64,000 nt of DNA from contig DASXVS010000013.1 of the NCBI GenBank assembly GCA_036504095.1, positions 1 to 64,000 of the forward strand, written 5' to 3'. The notes under the pieces were generated by a model. The model was not told the DNA's origin, did no database searches, and saw only the letters and a program-made list of their open reading frames with translations. Below, in pieces: positions 7,861 to 15,963 of the stretch (within the stretch, counting starts at the first letter, position 1; each line of letters begins with the position of its first letter). The translations under genes and the position numbers were made by a program. This DNA is from Armatimonadota bacterium (GTDB lineage: Bacteria; Armatimonadota; DTGP01; JAKQQT01).

Positions 7861-8592
7861 CTATGCCTCGCTCTCACGATACGCCGCCACAACGTCACGC
7901 GCCGCCCCATCCAAAGCCAGTCGCCCGGATTTCATCCAGATCGCGCGCCCGGCGACGCGTTCCACCGCCTCCAGGTCGTGGCTCACGAATACGATCGTCT
8001 TGCCGGCCGCCTGAAACTCCGCGATCCGCTGATAGCATTTGCGCTGAAACGACTCGTCACCGACCGCCAGGACCTCGTCAACCAGCAGGACATCAGGATC
8101 GCAGTGGACCGCAATGCTGAATCCCAGCCGCATCACCATGCCCGCTGAGTAGGTTCGCAAGGGGGTGTCGATGAACGATTCCAGCTCTGAAAACTCCACG
8201 ATGGCCGGCGCCAACTCCGCCATCCGCCGGTTGCTGAGGCCGAGGATGCTGCCGTGAAGCGTGATGTTCTCCATACCGGTCAAGTCTTCGTGGAAACCCG
8301 CGCCTAGTTCCAGTAGCGGCGCGATTCGGCCGCTGACACTCACGGCGCCCTGCGTTGGGCGATAGACGCGGGCCAAGAGGCCAAGGAGCGTGGATTTCCC
8401 GCTTCCGTTGTGGCCAACCACGCCAACAGTCTCGCCGGTCGATATGTCGAAAGAGACATCCCGCAGGGCCCAAAGCGCTTCGGTGTGGCGTCTGCGCCCC
8501 CTCAGAGCCAGCGTCTTCAGACTCCCGGCGCCTTCATGCTGGAGGCGAAACCGTTTGCCGAGGCCCTTCGCTACGATGACGGTGTAACTCAT
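7861..8592 (-). CDS. ABC transporter ATP-binding protein, polysaccharide export (Wzt/TagH-like)
   Basis: 243 residues: Walker A GHNGSGKS (60-67), signature YSAGM instead of LSGGQ as is usual for Wzt/TagH exporters, Walker B VLLVDEVLAVGD, and switch His in VFVSHD. The C-terminal carbohydrate-binding extension of O-antigen Wzt is absent. The ATG at 8592 overlaps the permease stop by one base (TGATG), implying translational coupling. With the permease it should export a lipid-linked glycan across the inner membrane. No glycosyltransferases lie beside it. Confidence 0.9.
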   Translation of the reverse strand: MSYTVIVAKGLGKRFRLQHEGAGSLKTLALRGRRRHTEALWALRDVSFDISTGETVGVVGHNGSGKSTLLGLLARVYRPTQGAVSVSGRIAPLLELGAGFHEDLTGMENITLHGSILGLSNRRMAELAPAIVEFSELESFIDTPLRTYSAGMVMRLGFSIAVHCDPDVLLVDEVLAVGDESFQRKCYQRIAEFQAAGKTIVFVSHDLEAVERVAGRAIWMKSGRLALDGAARDVVAAYRESEA

Positions 8593-9455
8593 CAGAGGTT
8601 CTCCGCAAAGTCCCACTTATACCGGTTGAACACCGCATAGCCCAGAACCGCGATCGCGATCGACATGATCGATGCCACGATGATGACCAGGGGTGACAAA
8701 GGCGCGTAGCCAATGGACACCGGGACCGGCGGGAGCAAAACGCGTCGGTAGGCCGTAATCCACACTGCAAGCGGGTTCAGTTGGTACAACCACAACACCG
8801 TCTCGCGATGCGCGTACAACCAGGGAAACCGGGGGGGTATATTGGCCAATTGTTCCAGAACGTAGATCACCGGCACCATGTAGTACATCAGGTTGAGACC
8901 AACCGTCATTACATATTTGATGTCCTCATAGAAAACGTTCGCGCACGAAACGAGCAGCCCCACTCCGAGCGTGAGGAGGAAATGCATCAGGATGATCGGA
9001 GGGAGCAGCGCCAGTTTCCACGTGAACTCGATGCCGAGAACACCCATATAGACGAAGAGGACGCCCAGGGCCAGCAGAAAATGCACCAGGTTGCTGAGCA
9101 CGATGCTGATTGGGATCGCTTCGCGTGGTATATAAACCTTCTTGAGCAACGCGCCGTGAAGAAGGATGCTCTGCGATGCGTCCAGAACGGCCATCTGAAA
9201 GAATGTCCATGGCAAGAAGCCCGCAAGGACGTACGCGGAATAGTTATTGAATCCGATCCGGATGACGAATTTGAAGACCAGCGTGATGATAAACACCTGG
9301 GCCATCGGATTGATGAGAGACCAGAAGAAGCCGAGCGCCGAGTTCTTGTACCGGACCTTGATGTCCCGTACCATGAGGTTGCGGATGAGTTCGCGATAGC
9401 TCGCCAACTCGCGCAGATTCGCTATGAGGCTCGCGTCTCCGGTCCTCAGTGCCAC
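8592..9455 (-). CDS. ABC-2 type polysaccharide export permease (Wzm/TagG-like)
   Basis: 287 residues with about six membrane segments. The N-terminal amphipathic region (ELIRNLMVRDIKVRYKNS, then LGFFWSLINPMAQV) is characteristic of O-antigen or teichoic acid exporter permeases, as is the LPWTFFQ segment. It starts with GTG, 10 bp inside the end of the histidine kinase gene, and ends in a one-base overlap with the ATPase. The pair probably forms a 2+2 exporter. Confidence 0.9.
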   Translation of the reverse strand: MALRTGDASLIANLRELASYRELIRNLMVRDIKVRYKNSALGFFWSLINPMAQVFIITLVFKFVIRIGFNNYSAYVLAGFLPWTFFQMAVLDASQSILLHGALLKKVYIPREAIPISIVLSNLVHFLLALGVLFVYMGVLGIEFTWKLALLPPIILMHFLLTLGVGLLVSCANVFYEDIKYVMTVGLNLMYYMVPVIYVLEQLANIPPRFPWLYAHRETVLWLYQLNPLAVWITAYRRVLLPPVPVSIGYAPLSPLVIIVASIMSIAIAVLGYAVFNRYKWDFAENL

Positions 9456-10042
9456 GGCATCACCAGAACAGCCCCAGCCTGGTCACCGTCCGGGTGGGAC
9501 GCGTATTGGGCCCCGACCGCTTCGGCGGCGACGGCGAGGCCCAGAGGCGGCCAGTCGGCCGGGGTCGGCCGGGAGACAAACGCGGTCTCGATCCGGGTCA
9601 CGTCGTTATCGCTCGTTGTCGTGACCTTGATAATCGATCCGGGCTCGGATGAAGCCGCGCTGAAGGAGAGCAGATCCGATACGGCGAGAGCGCCGGCCAC
9701 CGCCATCTGAGCCGGCACACACGTTTCGCCAATGAGCTCAAATTCGAATTGTGCGCCAAAATCGCATCGTGACCGCAGCGCGGCCAACAGGTCCCCAATG
9801 GCCACCCTCTCGTCCGATTGCCATAGCGGTAAAGAGTCATAGATAGCCGCAAGCGCATTGAGCCACGATGGGAAGGCCTCCGCGAGTTCGTCGGACGTAG
9901 CGCGACGCCGTGCGATACGCCACAGCGCGCCGATTGTCTGAAGGTCGTTACGGACGCGGTGCTGGGCTGCCCGCCACTCCGGAGATGGGGGGAACTCCCG
10001 GGGCAGGGTGGGGATGCTCTCCGATGTCGATTGTGGTCTGAT
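9446..10042 (-). CDS. HisKA_2-type histidine kinase, apparently starting at a non-standard ATC codon
   Basis: The frame has no ATG, GTG or TTG until 9805, well inside the protein, yet it is open upstream and encodes a clear HisKA_2 phosphoacceptor box, QHRVRNDLQTIGALWR; the His codon is at 9959-9961. I place the start at ATC (10042), which has a strong AGGGAGGG site 8 nt upstream, giving 198 residues. The C-terminal part is a divergent ATPase-like region. No sensor domain is present. It follows the ANTAR response regulator by 23 bp and overlaps the permease gene by 10 bp, so it is its likely cognate kinase. A sequencing error turning ATG into ATC is possible. Confidence 0.72.
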   Translation of the reverse strand: MRPQSTSESIPTLPREFPPSPEWRAAQHRVRNDLQTIGALWRIARRRATSDELAEAFPSWLNALAAIYDSLPLWQSDERVAIGDLLAALRSRCDFGAQFEFELIGETCVPAQMAVAGALAVSDLLSFSAASSEPGSIIKVTTTSDNDVTRIETAFVSRPTPADWPPLGLAVAAEAVGAQYASHPDGDQAGAVLVMPWH

Positions 10043-10050
10043 GGCGCGAT

Positions 10051-10060
10051 CCCTCCCTTT
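10051..10060 (-). promoter_or_regulatory. Strong Shine-Dalgarno before an ATC codon
   Basis: Minus-strand AAAGGGAGGG lies between the response regulator stop and the histidine kinase frame, 8 nt before an in-frame ATC. No standard start codon stands at a suitable distance, so this site decides the proposed start. Confidence 0.6.
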
Positions 10061-10065
10061 GTGCC

Positions 10066-10653
10066 TCAGAAGTCGCCGGACATAACGCGATCAGCGTCTA
10101 TGATGGATTCAGCGACTTCGCGAAGCGTTCGGCGCGAGCTCATGCTTTCCAATTGAATCTGGCGAAAGGCATCGTTCTCCTTCGTGCCATATTTGTCCAT
10201 AAGGATGCCCTTCGCGTGATCGACCGCTTTTCGCGTCAGCACGGATTCCTGGAGGTTGCGGAGTTCGGTTTGGAGCCCGGTGAGGCGGTCGCTGAGGGCC
10301 AGCGTCATCGCGATAGCGGGAGCCAGGTCGCTCTGCCGGAACGGCTTCACGAGATAGCAGAGGCACCCGGCTTCGCGGGATCGGTCCAGGTATTCCTGAT
10401 CGGTGTAAGCGGACAGAATGAGCGTGGGGGCAATGCGCTCAACGGCGAGCGTATGGGCGACTTCCAGCCCATCGAGGCCGGGCATACGGATATCCAGCAT
10501 TGCAATGGATGGATGGGTTTCGCGAGCGAGTTTCAGGGCCGTGTCGCCATCAGCGGCCTCGGCGACGACCTTGTGACCAAGTGACGCCAGCATTTCTCGC
10601 AAGTCCAACCGCGCAATCGGTTCGTCATCCGCGATAAGTATGCGGAGCGCCAT
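10066..10653 (-). CDS. Response regulator with ANTAR RNA-binding domain
   Basis: 195 residues. Receiver domain first (RILIADDEPIARLDLREML; phospho-acceptor Asp in SIAMLDIRMPG; Lys in YLVKPFRQ), then a coiled-coil and a C-terminal ANTAR domain (AVDHAKGILMDKYG, then EAFRQ-like DAFRQIQLESMSSRR). ANTAR regulators bind paired hexaloop RNA hairpins and prevent termination. Start ATG 10653 is supported by GGAAGGG 7 nt upstream; an upstream in-frame start lacks conservation. It heads the unit with the HisKA_2 kinase, matching the EutV/EutW kind of pairing. Confidence 0.93.
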   Translation of the reverse strand: MALRILIADDEPIARLDLREMLASLGHKVVAEAADGDTALKLARETHPSIAMLDIRMPGLDGLEVAHTLAVERIAPTLILSAYTDQEYLDRSREAGCLCYLVKPFRQSDLAPAIAMTLALSDRLTGLQTELRNLQESVLTRKAVDHAKGILMDKYGTKENDAFRQIQLESMSSRRTLREVAESIIDADRVMSGDF

Positions 10654-10736
10654 AAATGATCCCTTCCGAGGCGAAACATCGCACGTCTCAGCGTTCACCC
10701 GCACCAACGGAATGGCTTTCGGTCCGGCATTCGGTC

Positions 10737-10752
10737 AGTAGTATATTATAAC
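10737..10752. promoter_or_regulatory. AT-rich promoter-like stretch between divergent genes
   Basis: AGTAGTATATTATAAC is the only AT-rich stretch between the minus-strand regulator unit and the plus-strand membrane protein. TATATT or TATTAT could serve as a -10 for the plus-strand gene (ATG 40 bp on). No convincing -35 could be fixed. Confidence 0.3.
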
Positions 10753-10791
10753 CGAGACGCTCGCTGCGTCACAAGCAGGAGGACGCACATC

Positions 10792-11709
10792 ATGAACTCC
10801 GCGACAAAGAAGGCTTCGGGCGCCGACGAACCCTTCGAGCGAAAAAGGCGCATTTCGATCGGGCGTCTGATTGTCTGGCCCGCCGCTTATCTGCTCTTGA
10901 GGATGGCCGCCCCATTCATCCGTCTTCCGTTTCCTGCGCTTGCCAATATCGTCGCGACGGTGGTATTTCTGCTCCTGCCCCTGCTCTGGCTGCGCGAGAT
11001 CAGCCGGAACGCGCCGCGAATTCGTGTTGCGCTTCCGGTTTTCCTGATCCTCGCCGTAGTCTGGGCGGAATTGCTGCTCGGGATGCCGTTCGGCGTTCTC
11101 CGACACATTGATTGGCGGCACCACCTCCATGCGGCGCGGTTCATGCTCCTGTTCGACAGGCCGATGGCGGACCTGGCGCTGATCACCGCGGCGGCGCTGA
11201 TGGGAACGCTCGTTGCCAAAGTGATTTCGGACCCGAAGATGCTGCTGCCGGTCGCGCTTGTCGGCGCCCTCGTGGACTACTGGGGCGTCTACCTGGGTAC
11301 CACATCCGCGTTCATTAAGGCCTCGCCGAATCTCGTGCGCGCCGTTTCCGCCGGCATTCCAACCTTTGGGGGAGGGCTGACTCAGCGCGGAGTCCAGCCG
11401 GCGTCATTCGTGGGATTCGGCGATTGGCTCTTCCTCACGATGTTCCTTGCCGTCGCGTTCCGCTATGACCTTCAGCCGCGCCGAACGTTCTGGGCGCTGC
11501 TGGCGTTCCTGGTCCCGGCGATGCTTATCGTCATTTTCGGCGGCCTGGACTATCTGCCGGCAATCGTCCCAATGGCGCTCGCGATCGTTTGCGTAAACGG
11601 CAGGCGGCTGAAGATGAGCCGTTCCGAGACGTTCGCCTCGCTCTACGCCTTGCTGATGGTGCTGGCAATGGCCGGAATTTACACGCTGGTGGTGCGACGG
11701 CTGAGGTGA
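10792..11709 (+). CDS. Putative presenilin/SPP-like GxGD intramembrane aspartyl protease
   Basis: 305-residue polytopic membrane protein, about eight or nine hydrophobic segments. Three features match GxGD aspartyl proteases in the right order: an Asp in a membrane segment (LVDYWGVYLG, Asp162), a GxGD motif 49 residues later (FVGFGDWLFL, Asp211), and a PAL-like site (LPAIVP, 255-260) in a later segment. Presenilin and archaeal homologues use this order. The first motif is DYWGV rather than YD, and the third is PAI rather than PAL, so the call is tentative. A good AGGAGG site lies before the ATG. It stands alone between a regulator unit and a DedA gene. Confidence 0.5.
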   Translation: MNSATKKASGADEPFERKRRISIGRLIVWPAAYLLLRMAAPFIRLPFPALANIVATVVFLLLPLLWLREISRNAPRIRVALPVFLILAVVWAELLLGMPFGVLRHIDWRHHLHAARFMLLFDRPMADLALITAAALMGTLVAKVISDPKMLLPVALVGALVDYWGVYLGTTSAFIKASPNLVRAVSAGIPTFGGGLTQRGVQPASFVGFGDWLFLTMFLAVAFRYDLQPRRTFWALLAFLVPAMLIVIFGGLDYLPAIVPMALAIVCVNGRRLKMSRSETFASLYALLMVLAMAGIYTLVVRRLR

Positions 11710-11727
11710 ACGCGACCGTGGAAGCTC

Positions 11728-12390
11728 CTAGGAGGCCGATTCCTCCGGATCGGGCTTCAGGTGGTGCCAGACGAAGACACCGAACATCGCCAGCAGCACA
11801 ACGCCGATGACGACGTCCGCGCCGTGGAAATAACCCGCAATGCGATCGTGCACAGCGGCGAAATCCTTCGAGTTGCGGCCCAGAACGAGGCCGATCCATG
11901 CGAGGAAATAGCACCACGGCAATGACCCGACAAATGAGTAGATGATGAACTTGCCGAAAGGCATGCGTGAAATGCCGGCGGGAAGCGAGATGAATGTGCG
12001 AACGACCGGCAACAAGCGGCTCCAGAAGATGGCCGCATCCCCGTGGCGGGTAAAGAAGGCATCCGCGCGGTCAAGGTCCCGCATGCGCATCAGGATGTAC
12101 TTTCCGTAGCGCTTGATCATCGGCCGGCCACCGACAGCGCCAACCCAGTAAGCCAGCGCGGAACCCGCCGCGCAGCCCAGCGCTCCGGCCCAGGCGGCCT
12201 GGTGGAAGCCCATCTTCCCCTGCGAGACCAGGTAGCCCGCAAAAGGCATGATCACTTCGCTGGGCAACGGGATGCAGGCGCTCTCAATGGCCATCAGCCC
12301 TACGATGCCCCAGGCGCCGCCGGCGCTGATAACCGCGATGATCCATGCAACCACCGGCCCCAGAATAGCCTTCAAACCGTCGCCCTCCAT
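11728..12390 (-). CDS. DedA family membrane protein
   Basis: 220 residues. DedA signatures are AIESACIPLPSEVIMPFAGY near residues 33-52, and WSRLLPVVRTFISLPAGISR followed by MPFGKFIIYSFVG. DedA proteins act as lipid (undecaprenyl phosphate or phospholipid) transporters or flippases and affect membrane homeostasis. Start at 12390 is chosen because residues upstream of it lack family similarity. It diverges from a MraY-like transferase gene with only 35 bp between. Confidence 0.88.
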   Translation of the reverse strand: MEGDGLKAILGPVVAWIIAVISAGGAWGIVGLMAIESACIPLPSEVIMPFAGYLVSQGKMGFHQAAWAGALGCAAGSALAYWVGAVGGRPMIKRYGKYILMRMRDLDRADAFFTRHGDAAIFWSRLLPVVRTFISLPAGISRMPFGKFIIYSFVGSLPWCYFLAWIGLVLGRNSKDFAAVHDRIAGYFHGADVVIGVVLLAMFGVFVWHHLKPDPEESAS

Positions 12391-12414
12391 GTTCGCTTCA
12401 CTGCCCGCAGGAGT

Positions 12415-12420
12415 ATTATA
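12415..12420 (-). promoter_or_regulatory. Possible -10 element for the DedA gene
   Basis: Minus-strand TATAAT stands 25 bp before the DedA ATG, leaving a leader of about 18 nt. It is embedded in the 35-bp gap to the divergent gene; the matching -35 is not clear. Confidence 0.35.
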
Positions 12421-12425
12421 GACGT

Positions 12426-13250
12426 ATGGACTTAATGATCCCGCTGGTCGCCATCGTTGCCACGTTGCTGGTCTTCTGGCTCGGTAGCGCCGCGCGAGCG
12501 TTTCCGGTGGCGGCAAACTTCGAGGGGAAATCCATCCCGATCGCGGGCATCGCGGTCGCGATCGGCATTCTTTTCGGCCTGCAGTGGGATTTGGCCTCGA
12601 ATGCGGGATTCCGCGGGACCGTTTGGACTGGGAAGCCGGCGGTTGCCGGCATCGCTATCCTCGCTTTCGCCGTGCTGGGATACGTTGACGACCGCTGGGG
12701 CGATCGCACCGTTTCCGGCTTCGGCGGCCATATCCGCTCGGCCCTGCGCGGCCGAATCACCACCGGTTTCATCAAGTTGTTCGGTGGCGGCCTGACGGCG
12801 CTCCTCTGTGGCCGTCTGCTGATGGACTCCGGCTGGGAGGCCGCCGGGACGTTGTGGCTCCTGAAGTCGGCGGTCATCGCTCTCAGCGCCAACGCCCTCA
12901 ATCTGCTGGACACGCGCCCGGCAAGAGCGGCTTGCGCTTTTGTCGGGCTTGTCGCCGCGAGCCTCGTCTGCGATCGTACCCAGGCTCCGATCATCGCGGC
13001 CGGGCTCGGCGCCGCCCTGGCGTGGCTGCCGCTGGACCGGCGCCGTTTGGCGATGCTGGGTGACGCGGGGTCGAACGTGATGGGCGCGTTCCTGGGCGTC
13101 ACTTTCGTCGCGTACGCACGCTGGGAGGCGGTGGCCTCAGCCCTCGTGGCGTTGGTCGTTTTTCACGTTTATGCGGAGAGGCGGTCGCTGAACGCAGACA
13201 TCGCCGCCACGCCAACGCTCCGCAAACTGGACGAATGGATAAGGGGCTGA
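12426..13250 (+). CDS. MraY/WecA-like polyprenyl-phosphate sugar-1-phosphate transferase
   Basis: 274 residues with about nine hydrophobic segments. Family residues are visible: DD motif at 88-89 (LGYVDDRWGD), NxxNxxD at 156-162 (NALNLLD) and LGDAGS around Asp213. This family transfers a sugar phosphate from a nucleotide sugar to undecaprenyl phosphate on the cytosolic face. The basic C-terminal loop (HVYAERRSLN) is short, so the sugar cannot be inferred; it is not the main MraY. The stop is 4 bp before the next gene, suggesting co-translation with the TIGR03790-like protein. Confidence 0.8.
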   Translation: MDLMIPLVAIVATLLVFWLGSAARAFPVAANFEGKSIPIAGIAVAIGILFGLQWDLASNAGFRGTVWTGKPAVAGIAILAFAVLGYVDDRWGDRTVSGFGGHIRSALRGRITTGFIKLFGGGLTALLCGRLLMDSGWEAAGTLWLLKSAVIALSANALNLLDTRPARAACAFVGLVAASLVCDRTQAPIIAAGLGAALAWLPLDRRRLAMLGDAGSNVMGAFLGVTFVAYARWEAVASALVALVVFHVYAERRSLNADIAATPTLRKLDEWIRG

Positions 13251-13254
13251 AGCG

Positions 13255-14760
13255 ATGAGGCTTACACTTGCTCTGCTTGCCCTCGTGCTGGTCGCAGCGA
13301 AGTCCCCGGCGGGCGAAAATCCCGCTACGGTGGTGGTCATCTATAGGACCAATTGCGACGACTATGACAAGGACGGGACCGGCGACTCGGAACAGATCGC
13401 CAGATACTACGCGGCGCGCCGCGGCATCCCGTCGGACCACTTGCTGGGGGTGAAGGTTGAGCTTCCGGGCGGCGCCAACCCGTTCGACAAATATCTCCGC
13501 TGGACGTGGGAGTCCTACCGATCCGCGCTTGTGAAGCCGTTGCGCGCGAAACTGAACGCCCTCGGACGCACCCGCATCCAGTATATCGTCACCACATTTG
13601 GGTTGCCGTTGCGGGTCCAGGTTCCTACCGGCAAGACGGACATGTCCGCGGATGTCGCCCTTGCGCAGCCATTCCGCATTTCGGAAGACGGGCTCCACAG
13701 CGGGCGATATTACGATCTGCAGCCCGATGGAAGGTACGGCGCCCAGCACTTTGAGGCGTTTCGCGCCCGGCACGCCGCATCTGATCCGCCGGACGATATC
13801 GGCTATATCGTCTCGCGCATTGATGGCGTGAGCGTGGCGGCCTGCAAATCGCTGATCGACGGCGCCATCTACGCCGACACGTACAAGCTGGATGGCTTTG
13901 CCTACGTGGACAATCGATACGGGGTTCACTCCGACGCTGAACTCCGGGCATGGCAGTCCGGCGGGCACTATTTCGCCCTTGCCGACATCGATAAGGGCGT
14001 GGAGTCCACGCGGTCCTACTTCCAGGCGGCCAAACTGAAGGTGCGCCAGCAGCCCGACGATGAATCGATCGGCGACAGCAAGGCTGGGCTCAGATACACC
14101 GATGGCTCGCCCGCGGACGTCGCGCCGAGGGCGCTTGCCTACGCGGGCTGGTACAATTACGGACGCTACAACGCGGTGTGGGACTGGCTGCCCGGATCGG
14201 TGGCTATCGACTTCGACTCGGCGAGCCTCTACGCCCACAACCTCTTCATGGGGAGTTTCGACGGGATGGCCCTCTTCAACGGGGCAAGCGGCGCCGTCGG
14301 CTGCTTTGCCGAACCATACGCCAACGGGCACCCGCAACCGGACGTATTCTTCGCGTACTACACCCGCGGCTACACGTTTGGAGAGTCCGCCTGGCTCAGT
14401 ATGCCGCAGCATCCGTTCGTGGACTTCGCCATCGGCGACCCTCTCATGAACCCATATGGCCGGGGCAGGAGTCGCGATAACGCGATCTCGCTGCCATCTG
14501 TCACCGTTAGCACGGGCCACGACGGTTTGCACGTGAGCATCGTGATGACGGGAAAGGCCGAGATTGCGCGTGCCCGAATGGTCGTGGCGGACGCAAGAAA
14601 CGACAAACTGTTAGCGCCGCCCACGTACCATGACGGTCGCTATCAGCGCGAGTTCGGATTGACCGCACCCCGGCCCCGGTCGGATCACGCCTGGATCGGT
14701 GTGGTCGTTACGGATCCGGCCGGCAACACGGCCCGCGTCTGGACGGAGTGGAAGGCTTGA
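13255..14760 (+). CDS. TIGR03790 family secreted protein
   Basis: 501 residues with a signal peptide (about 1-20) and an extended domain beginning ATVVVIYRTNC, then ARYYAARRGIPSDHLLGV, which matches the start of TIGR03790 proteins (a large family of unknown function common in environmental phyla). Aromatic-rich segments such as YAGWYNYGRYN and the GLPLRVQVP block are family-like. A C-terminal Ig-like stretch (VTVSTGHDGLHVSIVMTGKA) is likely. No catalytic residues can be named. Probably co-expressed with the transferase just upstream. Confidence 0.75.
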   Translation: MRLTLALLALVLVAAKSPAGENPATVVVIYRTNCDDYDKDGTGDSEQIARYYAARRGIPSDHLLGVKVELPGGANPFDKYLRWTWESYRSALVKPLRAKLNALGRTRIQYIVTTFGLPLRVQVPTGKTDMSADVALAQPFRISEDGLHSGRYYDLQPDGRYGAQHFEAFRARHAASDPPDDIGYIVSRIDGVSVAACKSLIDGAIYADTYKLDGFAYVDNRYGVHSDAELRAWQSGGHYFALADIDKGVESTRSYFQAAKLKVRQQPDDESIGDSKAGLRYTDGSPADVAPRALAYAGWYNYGRYNAVWDWLPGSVAIDFDSASLYAHNLFMGSFDGMALFNGASGAVGCFAEPYANGHPQPDVFFAYYTRGYTFGESAWLSMPQHPFVDFAIGDPLMNPYGRGRSRDNAISLPSVTVSTGHDGLHVSIVMTGKAEIARARMVVADARNDKLLAPPTYHDGRYQREFGLTAPRPRSDHAWIGVVVTDPAGNTARVWTEWKA

Positions 14761-14930
14761 GGAAAGGCCGGGAATCCGCGTGCGGTATTGCATTCCGCGC
14801 GCTGGTACGGCAGCCGTCAGGGATGTTGCCTTCCGCCGTCTTGAAACGGCACAATTGCCGTAGCGGACATCGGGCGTGCCGAATCAGGTAATCGTTCCGG
14901 CAGCGCCCCCGAACCCACAGGAGGCGTGTT

Positions 14931-15947
14931 ATGAGAGTCCTCGCAGTCGTATCGTCTGTCCTTCTGGCTGGAGCGATGGGGGTGGCGAACTATCCCCCCA
15001 ATACCGTGAAGGCATTTCCTTTCTCGAACGGTCACCTTCCGGCCGTGACGGTTCCCGTCAACAATCCCCAGACCGACGCAAAGATCCGCCTGGGGCGCCA
15101 ACTTTATTTCGATACCCGGCTATCCTCGGACAACAGCATCAGTTGCGCCTCGTGCCACAAGCCGGACCACGGGTGGGCAGACACCGGCCCCGTCTCCGAG
15201 GGCGTTGGCCATGCCAAAGGCGGGCGCAACTCCCCCTCGGTGCTGAATGCGGCGTACAGCGTCCTGCAGTTCTGGGATGGGCGCGCGATCAATCTTGAGA
15301 AGCAGGCCGTCGGCCCCATCCAGAATCCCGTCGAGATGCAGCTGACGATGGATATGGCCCTCGGCCGCCTGAAGGGCATCCCCGGCTACGTGAGTCAGTT
15401 CAAGGACGTCTTCGGAACGGAACCGAACGAAGAGGGCGTGGCTAAGGCGATCGCGGCATTCGAACGGACCATCGTGCAGATGGATACGCCCTACGACCGG
15501 TACCTTGACGGCGACCGCAAGGCCATGTCTGCGGCGGCCGTTCGAGGGATGGCGCTCTTCAACGGCAGAGGACATTGCACCGCATGCCACAGCGGGCCGT
15601 ACTTCTCCGATGGGCGGTTCCATAACCTGGGTATCGGTTTCTCCGGCGGCAAATTCGCCGATGAAGGCCGCATGATCGTCACCAAAGACCGCAAGGATCT
15701 GGGCGCGTTCAAAACCCCTGGGTTGAGAGGGGTAGCCGAGACGGCCCCGTACCTTCACGATGGTTCCGAGGCCACATTGGCGTCGGTGATCGACCTGTAC
15801 GACCGCGGCGGCATCCAGAATCCGAACCTGGACCGCGCGATGTTGCCGCTGAATCTCACCGATCGCGAGAAGCACGAACTGGTGGAGTTCCTCAAAGCGC
15901 TGAGCGGCCCGCCGCTGAGCAGCGACAAACCGGAACTGCCGGAGTAA
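14931..15947 (+). CDS. Di-heme cytochrome c peroxidase (MauG/CcpA family)
   Basis: 338 residues with a signal peptide and two heme c sites: Cys72-Cys75-His76 (CASCH) and Cys216-Cys219-His220 (CTACH). The spacing, the DTRLSSDNSISC start and the closing segment LGAFKTPGLRGVAETAPYLHDG fit the bacterial di-heme peroxidase family, which reduces H2O2 or carries out MauG-like oxidations in the periplasm. AGGAGG precedes the ATG. The next gene, a cytochrome-porin, begins 16 bp after its stop and is surely co-transcribed. Confidence 0.92.
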   Translation: MRVLAVVSSVLLAGAMGVANYPPNTVKAFPFSNGHLPAVTVPVNNPQTDAKIRLGRQLYFDTRLSSDNSISCASCHKPDHGWADTGPVSEGVGHAKGGRNSPSVLNAAYSVLQFWDGRAINLEKQAVGPIQNPVEMQLTMDMALGRLKGIPGYVSQFKDVFGTEPNEEGVAKAIAAFERTIVQMDTPYDRYLDGDRKAMSAAAVRGMALFNGRGHCTACHSGPYFSDGRFHNLGIGFSGGKFADEGRMIVTKDRKDLGAFKTPGLRGVAETAPYLHDGSEATLASVIDLYDRGGIQNPNLDRAMLPLNLTDREKHELVEFLKALSGPPLSSDKPELPE

Positions 15948-15963
15948 ACGAGGAGGCTTGAAG

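Noticed and set aside
13099-14532. 477-codon minus-strand frame over the TIGR03790-like gene
   Set aside because: The plus-strand protein has a signal peptide and family motifs; the opposite frame has no recognisable domain.
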